A stretch of DNA of 7,429 nt from JBBQNR01 sp038330145 (GCA_038330145.1 JBBQNR010000115.1:1-7429); one strand, 5' to 3'; numbered from the stretch's first letter, positions 1 to 5,626 are shown. The notes: generated by a model not told the origin, from the letters alone. Translations and numbers: made by a program.

Positions 1-98
1 AGCTGCGGTCGACGGACGTCGTCAAGCGCAGCCAACCAGGCTTCGGGGTCGGTCGGTCCCGTCGGCTTCTGGCCATACATGCCCTGCTGTGTCGCCAT
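1..98 (-). CDS. Possible N-terminal fragment of a leftward gene, unknown function
   Basis: An open frame starts at an ATG at 98-96 on the minus strand and stays open for 32 codons to the window edge. The peptide begins MATQQGMYGQKPTGPTDPEA and continues with a short helix-like stretch, WLAALDDV. I do not recognise it. There is no clear Shine-Dalgarno sequence upstream. A TANNNT-type hexamer, TAATCT, lies on the minus strand at 110-105, six bases before the ATG, and would fit a leaderless transcript. If real, the gene is divergent from the replication initiator and shares its control region. The fragment is too short to exclude a chance open frame. Confidence 0.35.
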   Translation of the reverse strand, partial: MATQQGMYGQKPTGPTDPEAWLAALDDVRRPQ

Positions 99-291
99 GG
101 CGGTAGATTAGAGCGAGGGGTGGTACCGCATACCGGATTCGCGGCACCCCTACTCTAGGCTTCCCTGCACGAGCGTTTGGTGCTCTCAGCGTCTCCCTGA
201 TTACCCCCGATGGGCAGCAAATGGGGGTGGCTAACGGGGGTGGGTTCTTTGCGTCGCCCTGGTGGCGGCGGCTCTTGGCGAGGCTGGCCGC
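99..291. promoter_or_regulatory. Control region upstream of the initiator gene
   Basis: This gene-free stretch lies between the possible leftward gene and the initiator. It holds a 7-bp inverted repeat, AGGGGTG (116-122) and CACCCCT (145-151), around a short TACCGCA/TACCGGA direct repeat. It also holds the G-tract cluster listed separately, and ACCCCC (203-208) can pair with GGGGGT (223-228). I see no sigma-70 promoter with two good boxes. The best rightward match is weak: TTGGTG at 177-182 and GATTAC at 199-204, 16 bp apart. That an operator or promoter lies here is inferred from position. Confidence 0.4.
212..244 (+). other. G-tract cluster, possible G-quadruplex
   Basis: Four G-runs lie on the + strand: GGG 212-214, GGGGG 223-227, GGGGG 236-240 and GGG 242-244. 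The loops are 8, 8 and 1 nt. GGGGGTGG occurs twice with a 13-bp period. The cluster ends 47 bp before the preferred initiator start. The spacing allows a quadruplex in DNA or in the 5' leader RNA, but the 8-nt loops would make it only moderately stable. Confidence 0.4.
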
Positions 292-1542
292 ATGAGCGAT
301 TCCAGCATCACCCCGGTCGTCCTCACCGCCTTATCAGGGTCCAACGCTCTACGGACTGGCGCCTTGCAATATGGCTTACGTGGGTCGCCCACGTCACAGC
401 TGCCATTGCCACTGCTCTACGAGGACGATGACGACGAGCGTTGGATCCTGCCCGAGCCCCTGCGACCGGATGTGGCGCGCGTTGTTGTGACGGTCCTCGG
501 GCTTTGGGTTCACCCTGGCCCAAACGACTGTCGACCCGGAAGACACAAGGCGGGTTGCTGGCACCGGGAGAACGCGATCCTCACCTCCGATACGGCGCTG
601 ACGCGGCAGACGACTGGTGAGGACGGCGGAGCTCAGGTAGCGGCCGTTAGGAAGGCCCTGCTAGCTGCGGCAAGGCTGAGCACCACCCTTGTTGTGCCGG
701 GCGAGACCGGCTACACCGAGTACGTCTGCCACCTGCTGAGTTACCGCCGAGATGTGCAGCTAGGTGACACCCACGCGAGGTTGCTCATCAGGCTGGACCC
801 GTTCATCCACGACGCGATGATGAAGGGCCTGTACACCGGCATGCCCATGAACATTGTTCGGAAGCTCGGAGGAAGCGACTTTCTCTTGTGGGAGCAGGCG
901 CTGGTGCATCCCAGGACCGCCAAGCTAAAGCAGGCTGGTGAGACCGATGCCCTGACCCTTGGCGGCCCGCGCTCCAGCATTCCATTCGATCGCATCGGCC
1001 TCGGACGTACCCGGCCGGACAAACGGCAAGCCGTCATCGACCGCGGAGTCCTGGCTGGCAACGAGGTTCAGGGCGAATGGCTCCTGGGTCTCGACGGCGG
1101 CCACCTGATTGTCCAGCGGCTCACAGATCGCAAAGGCACCGTAAGTCAGGACGGATCGACCGTAAGTCAGGACGGTTTAGACCGTAAGTCAGGACATGAG
1201 AATCACGCTCAATCACGCTCAGCCCCAAATGCAGTAGACCGGATAAGACCGGATAGAGACCGGATAGAGACCGGGTTCCGATCCACGTTTGATGAAGACC
1301 ATCCGGAACTCCTGTTCCTAGAGGAACACTTCCACCAACCGCTACGACCCGACACTGACAAACTCGTCGGTCGCCTCATGCGCGAGAAAGGGCTGGCGGC
1401 CGCCGGCGCCGTCGAGGTAATGCGTGCGGGCGCCGAGGAAGGCAGCGATCCGATAGAGGCACTCCGCAGCTTTCGCCGGCTGGGGAAGCCCGTCCTCCCG
1501 GTCCAAGATGGCGTGATCTTCCCTGACGAGCCGGCGGCATGA
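292..1542 (+). CDS. Probable replication initiator, winged-helix RepA/O-like, with in-gene repeats
   Basis: This 416-aa protein probably binds the element's origin and starts replication. I start it at ATG 292 because GAGG at 280-283 lies 8 nt upstream; a GTG at 262 has no such site. Residues about 163-277 read like the winged-helix domain of plasmid Rep proteins: LLIRLDPF, then LYTGMPMNIVRKLGGSDFLLW, an IGLGRTRPDKR helix region and a hairpin-like end, GHLIVQRL. Residues 283-328 are a low-complexity linker encoded by three DNA repeat arrays. Residues about 334-400 (ELLFLEEHFHQPLRP onward) form a helical C-terminal module that may be DnaD-like and contact helicase or loader. The order of DNA-binding domain, repeat-coded linker and partner domain matches phage lambda O. 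The family call rests on motif pattern, not a search. The stop overlaps the next start as ATGA, so the pair is probably translationally coupled. Confidence 0.65.
   Translation: MSDSSITPVVLTALSGSNALRTGALQYGLRGSPTSQLPLPLLYEDDDDERWILPEPLRPDVARVVVTVLGLWVHPGPNDCRPGRHKAGCWHRENAILTSDTALTRQTTGEDGGAQVAAVRKALLAAARLSTTLVVPGETGYTEYVCHLLSYRRDVQLGDTHARLLIRLDPFIHDAMMKGLYTGMPMNIVRKLGGSDFLLWEQALVHPRTAKLKQAGETDALTLGGPRSSIPFDRIGLGRTRPDKRQAVIDRGVLAGNEVQGEWLLGLDGGHLIVQRLTDRKGTVSQDGSTVSQDGLDRKSGHENHAQSRSAPNAVDRIRPDRDRIETGFRSTFDEDHPELLFLEEHFHQPLRPDTDKLVGRLMREKGLAAAGAVEVMRAGAEEGSDPIEALRSFRRLGKPVLPVQDGVIFPDEPAA
1138..1195 (+). repeat. Iteron-like array A, three 15-bp direct repeats
   Basis: ACCGTAAGTCAGGAC occurs exactly three times, at 1138-1152, 1159-1173 and 1181-1195. 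The periods are 21 and 22 bp, close to two helical turns. The first two copies encode TVSQD. The third is shifted by one base and encodes a different peptide (DRKSG), so the conserved item is the DNA rather than the protein. This is what initiator-binding iterons look like. Confidence 0.8.
1201..1220 (+). repeat. Tandem 10-bp repeat, array B
   Basis: AATCACGCTC is repeated head to tail at 1201-1210 and 1211-1220, directly after array A. The 10-bp period is not a multiple of three, so the copies encode different residues. It is near one helical turn. It could be a second protein-binding site in the same in-gene origin. Confidence 0.65.
1236..1275 (+). repeat. Helically phased AGACCGGATA repeats, array C
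   Basis: AGACCGGATA occurs at 1236-1245, 1246-1255 and 1257-1266, and a partial copy, AGACCGGG, follows at 1268-1275. Spacings are 10, 11 and 11 bp, so every copy lies on the same face of the helix. The copies fall in different reading phases (RIRPDRDRIETG), again pointing to DNA-level conservation. The array sits between the predicted DNA-binding domain and the C-terminal module of the initiator gene. Confidence 0.75.
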
Positions 1543-1970
1543 TCGACGCAGACGATTTCGACATCTCCGCTCCGGCGCCCGTTCGTGCCGGGCAATCACT
1601 ACCCGAGTCGTATCGCATGTTCGAGCGCGAGGACTTGCAGGAGCCGGTCGGGAGCTGGGCTTGGCGGGAATCGATGGCCATGCTCGCTCCGCTCGTCAGA
1701 TCGCGACTCGAAGGCGCCAGCTCGTTCTCTACGTATCGCGGCGCCACGGCAGATGAGGATTCGCGGCTGCCACCGGGACCGCTGCCGATCGGGGCGAATC
1801 TCCACCTTGATCTGATCGACTACGAGTCGCTACTGGCGACTGCCGATCCCTGGGAACGTGCCTATTTCCGTGCCCTAGAGGACGGTGCGTCGCCTAGTTC
1901 AGCCTGGAAGCTCACGGGGGAATCCCGCACCACTCATTGGAGAAACCGAAGGCGGCGCGATGCCGCGTGA
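1539..1970 (+). CDS. Small protein with HTH-like C-terminus, possible DNA-binding regulator
   Basis: This 143-aa protein starts at an ATG that overlaps the initiator stop (ATGA). The N-terminal two thirds are acidic and not recognisable. Residues about 105-140 (WERAYFRALEDGASPSSAWK and then a GESRTTHWRNRRRR-type ending) match the usual pattern of homeodomain-like helix-turn-helix segments in transposases and phage small-terminase-like proteins: a helix, a G-x-S turn, a second helix with small residues, then G-x-S-R-x-T before a basic W-R stretch. It may bind DNA as a copy-number or transcription regulator next to the initiator, or as an accessory replication factor. A role in packaging cannot be excluded because no other packaging gene is visible. 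The HTH reading is by eye. Confidence 0.65.
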   Translation: MIDADDFDISAPAPVRAGQSLPESYRMFEREDLQEPVGSWAWRESMAMLAPLVRSRLEGASSFSTYRGATADEDSRLPPGPLPIGANLHLDLIDYESLLATADPWERAYFRALEDGASPSSAWKLTGESRTTHWRNRRRRDAA

Positions 1971-2040
1971 AACACCTTTCCCCACTTGCGCACATACATA
2001 CATGGGAGACCAATCAGCAGCCGTTCTCCTTGGAGTACCC

Positions 2041-2247
2041 ATGAAGCTTTCAGTTCCACTAAGCCTGACGGTCGTGGCCGGCCGCAGCCTGATCGAAGTC
2101 AGTTTCGATTCCTGGTCAGGGTCATCGCTGACCCGCAGCCATAAGGCCCAGATGCACCGGGCTCTTGACAGAGCCATCGCCGCCGTCGAGGCCACCTCCG
2201 CTCCCATCCCTGCCCCTGGTGAGGTGATTCGGAATCATGGCCGTTAG
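2041..2247 (+). CDS. Small protein of unknown function (68 aa)
   Basis: I start this gene at ATG 2041 because GGAG at 2032-2035 lies 5 nt upstream. Codon third-position GC is also high from here on, but only about 43 percent in the frame from 1960 to 2040. An ATG at 1960, overlapping the preceding gene and preceded by AAGG, would give 95 aa and is the main alternative. The N-terminus (MKLSVPLSLTVVAGRSLIEV) looks like beta strands. Residues about 35-50 (KAQMHRALDRAIAAVEA) look helical, and the tail is Pro-rich. There is no signal peptide or membrane segment. I do not recognise the family. The gene overlaps the next start by 11 nt. Confidence 0.55.
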   Translation: MKLSVPLSLTVVAGRSLIEVSFDSWSGSSLTRSHKAQMHRALDRAIAAVEATSAPIPAPGEVIRNHGR

Positions 2248-2506
2248 CAGCCCAGCCGCTTCCACCAGCAGCGAGGCCGAGCTTGCCGATCTCGACCGTC
2301 GCATCACCGTCGAGCGACTTCATCTCCATGCCCTCCGTGCTGATCTTGACGCCGAGGTCGCACGGAACGTCTTGGGCGAGCCCGATGGTGAAGCGCTGGC
2401 CACCGTGCGGGCGGCAGTCGCGCATCAGGCCGAGGAGGTGAATCTCCTCATGCACGCACGCGAGCTGACGGTCTACAAACTTGAGAACCGGAAGGAACAC
2501 GATTGA
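2237..2506 (+). CDS. Small coiled-coil protein of unknown function (89 aa)
   Basis: The ATG at 2237 lies inside the end of the preceding gene, with a GAGG-containing stretch about 12 nt upstream. After a Ser/Ala-rich start, residues about 15-85 are almost all helix-forming, with heptad-like leucines (AELADLDRRITVERLHLHAL), broken by a GEPDG turn near residue 49. This suggests a helical hairpin or short coiled coil that may dimerise or bind a partner. Parts of it resemble the N-terminus of the next protein (ARN, then LAxxRxAxxxH), so the two genes may be old duplicates. No enzyme motif is visible. The stop overlaps the next gene's TTG start (TTGA). Confidence 0.6.
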   Translation: MAVSSPAASTSSEAELADLDRRITVERLHLHALRADLDAEVARNVLGEPDGEALATVRAAVAHQAEEVNLLMHARELTVYKLENRKEHD

Positions 2507-3402
2507 CCACCAGTAACATCGCGGACGAGCTCCGTGCTCGCCTGTCGGTGCTTCAAACGACCCGTGAGGCGGAGGGCGCCGCCGAGCACGCGGCCACCGA
2601 GGCGGCACGCAATGCCGTCGACGCCGATACCCTCGCGGCCGCGAGGAAGGCCGAGAGCGCAGCCCACGAGGCTGGCGCGGCTCTAGACGATGAGATCATG
2701 GTGACGAATAACGCTCTCGCCGCTGCGGAGGCAGCGGCCCGCGCCAAGAGCGTCGAGGCGCTAGCCAAGCGAACGGCCAAGCTCACCGCCAGTCGAGCCA
2801 GCCGTCTCCTCGACGCCAGCGAGCGCCTAGCCGCTCTGGCGTCGGATGACGCAGCCCTTGCCGCCATCGACGAGGCCGGGCTAGCCCTTGCGGCAGAAGC
2901 CGTGGAAGCATTCGACGCGCCTGGCAGAAAGCTGGCAGCCGATCGGGAGTTGCAGGCGTTAGCGGACGGAGCGCCAGAAGGCACGATCCCCGATCCCCGC
3001 GTGTTCGCGCGGCTCCGCGAGCAGAGGATGGACGCCATCGACGCTGAAGCAGAGCAGGTCGCCAGTGCGGCGTATGTCGTGCAGCCGGACGCTCTGCGCC
3101 AAGCTGCTGCTGCCGCCGGGCTTCGGATTGAACGCCTGGTCCCTGAACCATTGCGCACGGCTTTGGCGGAGGGTGCGGAATTCCTGACCCCGCCGCCGCC
3201 AGTGGACGGCCAACTCCAAGGTCGTAGGGTCACCAGGCTGTGGGGCTCAGGCGAGCTGGTCGAGGCCAACCGCCGCTTCCTCGCGCTAAAGGCCGCCCTC
3301 GCCATGCTTGGTGGCCCACCCGCGCCCACCGTCGGCGAGGCGCTGACGAGCGGCGTGACCGCTGGCACCTCCGTTGCAGGCGTGGCGGCCCCCTCCATTT
3401 AG
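2503..3402 (+). CDS. Ala-rich coiled-coil protein of unknown function (299 aa)
   Basis: The start is TTG at 2503, supported by AAGGA at 2492-2496 six nt upstream and by overlap with the preceding stop; the next in-frame Met is about 65 residues in. Residues 1 to about 155 are extremely Ala/Glu/Arg-rich and predicted helical, a long coiled coil. Residues about 160-240 are more globular and contain two Pro-rich turns (EGTIPDPRVFARLREQ and TPPPPVDGQ). A last helix (ELVEANRRFLALKAALAML) is followed by a flexible Gly/Ala/Thr tail. There is no signal peptide or membrane segment, so it is probably cytoplasmic. Phage scaffolding proteins and nucleoid or partition accessory proteins can look like this, but composition alone cannot decide. 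Confidence 0.7.
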   Translation: MTTSNIADELRARLSVLQTTREAEGAAEHAATEAARNAVDADTLAAARKAESAAHEAGAALDDEIMVTNNALAAAEAAARAKSVEALAKRTAKLTASRASRLLDASERLAALASDDAALAAIDEAGLALAAEAVEAFDAPGRKLAADRELQALADGAPEGTIPDPRVFARLREQRMDAIDAEAEQVASAAYVVQPDALRQAAAAAGLRIERLVPEPLRTALAEGAEFLTPPPPVDGQLQGRRVTRLWGSGELVEANRRFLALKAALAMLGGPPAPTVGEALTSGVTAGTSVAGVAAPSI

Positions 3403-3453
3403 ACGCCGACCGAAATCACCGTGCGCAACGGCCAACTCCACGAGGTACCCAAA

Positions 3454-3726
3454 ATGAAAGCCCTTCGAGCCACAGGAGGCCGCGTCCTCCACCTAGGATC
3501 GCTGCCGCGGCGGCAACCAACCCCAAGACCCCAGCCCACGGCCATTGATCTCCGACAAGCGGCAGCCTCGCTGCTGGCCGCACCGCCAATCGAGGATGCC
3601 TTTGCACTGCTTGGCGCCGCCGGCGAGTTAGAGATCGCCGCAGGGCGGCTGGATGCGCAGCCGGGCAACGATCGAATCCAAGCCGAAGCGAACGCCATCG
3701 CTGAGCGCATGAGGGCGGCGGCTTAG
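3454..3726 (+). CDS. Small protein of unknown function (90 aa)
   Basis: I choose ATG 3454 because GAGG at 3442-3445 lies 8 nt upstream. A GTG at 3421 in the same frame would add 11 residues but lacks a good site. The N-terminal 30 residues are basic and Pro-rich (LPRRQPTPRPQP), probably disordered. The rest forms two or three amphipathic helices (IDLRQAAASLLAAPP, AFALLGAAGELEIAAGRL, AEANAIAERMRAAA). There are no cysteines, no enzyme motif and no membrane segment. The stop TAG shares its last base with the GTG start of the bS21 homologue, so the two are likely coupled. I do not recognise the family. Confidence 0.6.
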   Translation: MKALRATGGRVLHLGSLPRRQPTPRPQPTAIDLRQAAASLLAAPPIEDAFALLGAAGELEIAAGRLDAQPGNDRIQAEANAIAERMRAAA

Positions 3727-3914
3727 TGGTCAGGCGAGGCAGGGCGGAGCCGTTCGAGGCGATGTTGTCCCGTTTTACCAAGGCTGTTCAGAAGGAACGC
3801 ATAACTAGCGAAGCTCGCGATCGCATGTATTTCACTCCCCGTTCGGCCGCGCGGTCGCGACGCTGGCGGATCGCCCGGCGCAGGCTGCTAGCAGCACGCA
3901 AGGCGGCGCAGTGA
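3726..3914 (+). CDS. rpsU: Small-subunit ribosomal protein bS21 homologue
   Basis: This 62-aa basic protein matches bS21, which binds the 30S subunit near the mRNA exit and helps initiation on natural mRNAs. Visible signature: E8-P9-F10 followed by EAMLSRF (E. coli EPFDVALRRF), then a Lys-rich helix (TKAVQKERITS), E29-A-R-D-R33 and Y35-F36 (E. coli EVRRREFY), and a strongly Arg-rich C-terminal helix. It is slightly shorter than the E. coli protein (71 residues). The start is a GTG that shares one base with the preceding TAG, with GAGGG at 3711-3715; this start gives the usual bS21 N-terminus. It overlaps the next gene as GTGA. It has no ribosomal or dnaG/rpoD-type neighbours. That context suggests an element-borne copy that could compete with or replace host bS21. 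Confidence 0.85.
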   Translation: MVRRGRAEPFEAMLSRFTKAVQKERITSEARDRMYFTPRSAARSRRWRIARRRLLAARKAAQ

Positions 3915-4192
3915 GCCTCCCGCGACCGCCAGCAACGGGATTGCCGCGAGCGCGGATCAGAGTTCATCGCTGGGGCTTTGATCTGCTAAAGGGCCTCCTC
4001 GCAGCGGAGAAGCAGGGCGTCTTCTGCGGAAGGAAGCACAGACCCCGAGGTGAGGACACTGCGAGTTGGAATCTCAGGATCGCCCAAATCACCCTGGTCC
4101 AGGAAGAGCTGGATCGGCTCGCCATCGAGCAGGGCTGGATAGACCCGCCCGCAAAGACGAAGTTAGGTAAGGAATCCCTGGATGCAAGTTAG
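3911..4192 (+). CDS. Small protein of unknown function (93 aa)
   Basis: The GTG start at 3911 overlaps the bS21 stop (GTGA). The first 17 residues are Pro/Arg-rich. A compact middle follows: VHRWGFDLLKGLLAAEKQGV, one cysteine, a basic loop (GRKHRPRGED), then a long helix (WNLRIAQITLVQEELDRLAI) and an EQGWIDPP end. The single cysteine rules out a paired zinc ribbon. It may be a small partner protein. Coupling directly behind bS21 suggests matched expression, but I see no ribosome-binding signature. The family is not recognised. Confidence 0.6.
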   Translation: MSLPRPPATGLPRARIRVHRWGFDLLKGLLAAEKQGVFCGRKHRPRGEDTASWNLRIAQITLVQEELDRLAIEQGWIDPPAKTKLGKESLDAS

Positions 4193-4484
4193 CGACATCA
4201 TGTCAATCGAGGGCGGCCGCCGCGCGTGCCGAGCACTGTCCACGAGTGCGGAACGGCAACGGGTTCGGCTCGAAGAGGACCGGCGGCTCGACCGGATCGC
4301 CAAGGCGGTTGGCGTCGCCGACGCTGATGCGCTCCACCGCCTGGTCGGAGTGGCCCAGCGCGACGCACAGAAGATCGTGGCTGATGTGCCGCTCACATAC
4401 GAGGAGTTCCCGACCGACGACACGCCGGGCGACCTCTTCTATCGGTTCCTCGTGGCATCGCTGCTCAGCCAGGACAACGACTGA
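4182..4484 (+). CDS. Small helical protein of unknown function (100 aa)
   Basis: The ATG at 4182 has AAGGAA at 4169-4174, seven nt upstream, and overlaps the preceding gene by 11 nt; a second ATG at 4200 is less well placed. Residues about 15-70 are charged helices (AERQRVRLEEDRRLDRIAKA, then VADADALHRLVGVAQRDAQK). The acidic C-terminal third (YEEFPTDDTPGDLFYRFLVA) may be a docking tail. There are no cysteines, no signal sequence and no catalytic motif. The helix-turn-helix-like spacing in the middle (IAKAVGVADADALHRLVG) is suggestive but too weak to call. The stop overlaps the next start as TGATG. Confidence 0.6.
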   Translation: MQVSDIMSIEGGRRACRALSTSAERQRVRLEEDRRLDRIAKAVGVADADALHRLVGVAQRDAQKIVADVPLTYEEFPTDDTPGDLFYRFLVASLLSQDND

Positions 4485-5209
4485 TGGCAACGCCAAAGAT
4501 CGTGTCACTACGCGACCTAGCTGAGGGTGAGCTGGTAGGCGACCCCGAACAGCGGGCCGGCGGCCTGCTTGCGCAGTTTCGTAGCCAGAAGCAGAACGTC
4601 GCAGCCCTTGCCAACGGTGAAAAGAGCGAGGAGGATCTGCTCCGGCAGGCGTACTCCGCCGCCCTGAGCCGTCTGGAAGGGCGGATAGCCGCTAGCGATG
4701 CAGTCGCTGAGGCCGCGTCCGACGATGCCTACCGAGCCGACCAGGAAGCTCGTTACCGGTCTGGCTATGGGTGGGACGAGACGAACGTGAATGATGAAGT
4801 TCAGCTTGACAATCTGCTCGACCTCGCCGTCGAGATGCGGCGAGTGCGCCGCGAGCTGAAGAGAGCTACCGGCTCGCGCGAGCGGGGCAGCCTGCGGGAT
4901 CAGTTACGCGACCTCGGGCGCTCCTTCGGGGATCGGCAGACAAGCATGGGCATCGACAAGCTGGCTCGGGAGGCTCACTCGCGCAACGCTGACCCAATGA
5001 CCGTCCTGCAGGAACAGATCGAGGATGGCGCGGCGATGATGCAAAGGCTGATCGACGACTTTGGGGCAGTCGCCCCGACCATCGAGAACGAGGGCGAGCT
5101 GAGGTACATGACCAAACATCATGCCGGCCTCCCGTATGAGTTCATCGACCCGCTGCTGCTGGCCCACCGTCGCGTCTTGGGGCTGCCCCAAGTGGTTCCG
5201 ACGGACTGA
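4484..5209 (+). CDS. Helical protein of unknown function (241 aa), last gene of the operon
   Basis: The ATG overlaps the preceding stop (TGATG), so re-initiation is likely. The protein is charged and mostly helical. Residues about 45-90 form one long helix (EEDLLRQAYSAALSRLEGRI), followed by an aromatic segment (ARYRSGYGWDETN). Residues about 105-165 form another charged helical region (VEMRRVRRELKRATGS and RDQLRDLGRSFGDRQ). The C-terminus is globular-looking, with GELRYMTKHHAGLPYEFIDP. There are no cysteines, Walker motifs, nuclease motifs or membrane segments. Its length would suit a phage structural or small-terminase protein, but nothing seen supports that specifically. Downstream is gene-free, so the operon probably ends here. 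Confidence 0.7.
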   Translation: MATPKIVSLRDLAEGELVGDPEQRAGGLLAQFRSQKQNVAALANGEKSEEDLLRQAYSAALSRLEGRIAASDAVAEAASDDAYRADQEARYRSGYGWDETNVNDEVQLDNLLDLAVEMRRVRRELKRATGSRERGSLRDQLRDLGRSFGDRQTSMGIDKLAREAHSRNADPMTVLQEQIEDGAAMMQRLIDDFGAVAPTIENEGELRYMTKHHAGLPYEFIDPLLLAHRRVLGLPQVVPTD

Positions 5210-5228
5210 CTGGCGCAGTGTCGAGGCT

Positions 5229-5285
5229 GCCCCCGGCGGTGAGACAGATTCCGCTAGGGGCACCGTTAGGGGCCCCCGGCGGTGA
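5229..5285. repeat. 14-bp direct repeat pair with palindromic spacer
   Basis: GCCCCCGGCGGTGA occurs at 5229-5242 and exactly again at 5272-5285. The second copy is part of an imperfect palindrome at 5261-5284, in which CACCG pairs with CGGTG around AGGGGCCCCC. The hairpin lies about 50 nt after the last gene of the operon. It could slow or stop transcription, but no U-tract follows it. Confidence 0.6.
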
Positions 5286-5457
5286 CCTCTTTCGTCCCCT
5301 TCTTGAGCGGCCCGAAGACGGCGATTTTCGGCCCTGAACCTTCTGGCAGATTTGCCATAAGGTCTGGGACTCCGCGCTGCTGAATCTCCGAGAATAATAC
5401 CCCGCGGAATAAATCCCCAGCACAATATCCTTGCCGCCTCCCGAGCGGAAATGAGAA

Positions 5458-5489
5458 GCTGGCGGCGGCTGCCCCACAGCGCCACCAGC
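5458..5489 (+). repeat. Hairpin with one bulge and one mismatch
   Basis: GCTGG at 5458-5462 pairs with CCAGC at 5485-5489. After a C/A mismatch, GGC pairs with GCC. After a bulged G, GCTG (5468-5471) pairs with CAGC (5477-5480) around a CCCCA loop. That is 12 base pairs in all. It lies about 45 nt before the strong terminator stem, so both could belong to one structured transcript. Confidence 0.55.
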
Positions 5490-5530
5490 CTAATATCCAG
5501 CCGATCGCGGTGGCCCTGCAGCTGGCTGGT

Positions 5531-5575
5531 AGACCCCCGCCGAGCATCCCTTTCGTGCTCAGGCGGGGGTCTTTT
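5531..5575 (+). terminator. Strong rho-independent terminator
   Basis: AGACCCCCGCC (5531-5541) pairs perfectly with GGCGGGGGTCT (5562-5572). GAGCA (5542-5546) pairs with TGCTC (5556-5560), with one bulged A, closing a 9-nt loop. TTTT at 5572-5575 follows on the + strand. There is no U-tract in the minus direction, so it acts rightward. It is about 320 nt after the last operon gene, so either the operon has a long 3' end or a separate short RNA ends here. Confidence 0.85.
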
Positions 5576-5626
5576 GCTGCCTGCCGCAGGCTGCCGTCCG
5601 AGGCGGCGGCTGCAGCTTATTGCTGC

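Noticed and set aside
1138..1275. CRISPR-like repeats
   Set aside because: The units are 10-15 bp, spacers are 0-7 bp and the array lies inside a coding frame. Iterons explain it better.
2553..3398. Long open frame (281 codons) on the minus strand
   Set aside because: It is the mirror of the Ala-rich gene at 2503-3402. Its translation is monotone Ser/Ala/Arg, as expected opposite high-GC coding DNA, and it breaks the one-direction operon.
3240..3548. Rightward open frame of 102 codons bridging two genes
   Set aside because: It overlaps the end of one gene and the start of the next in another phase, and is Arg/Pro/His-rich.
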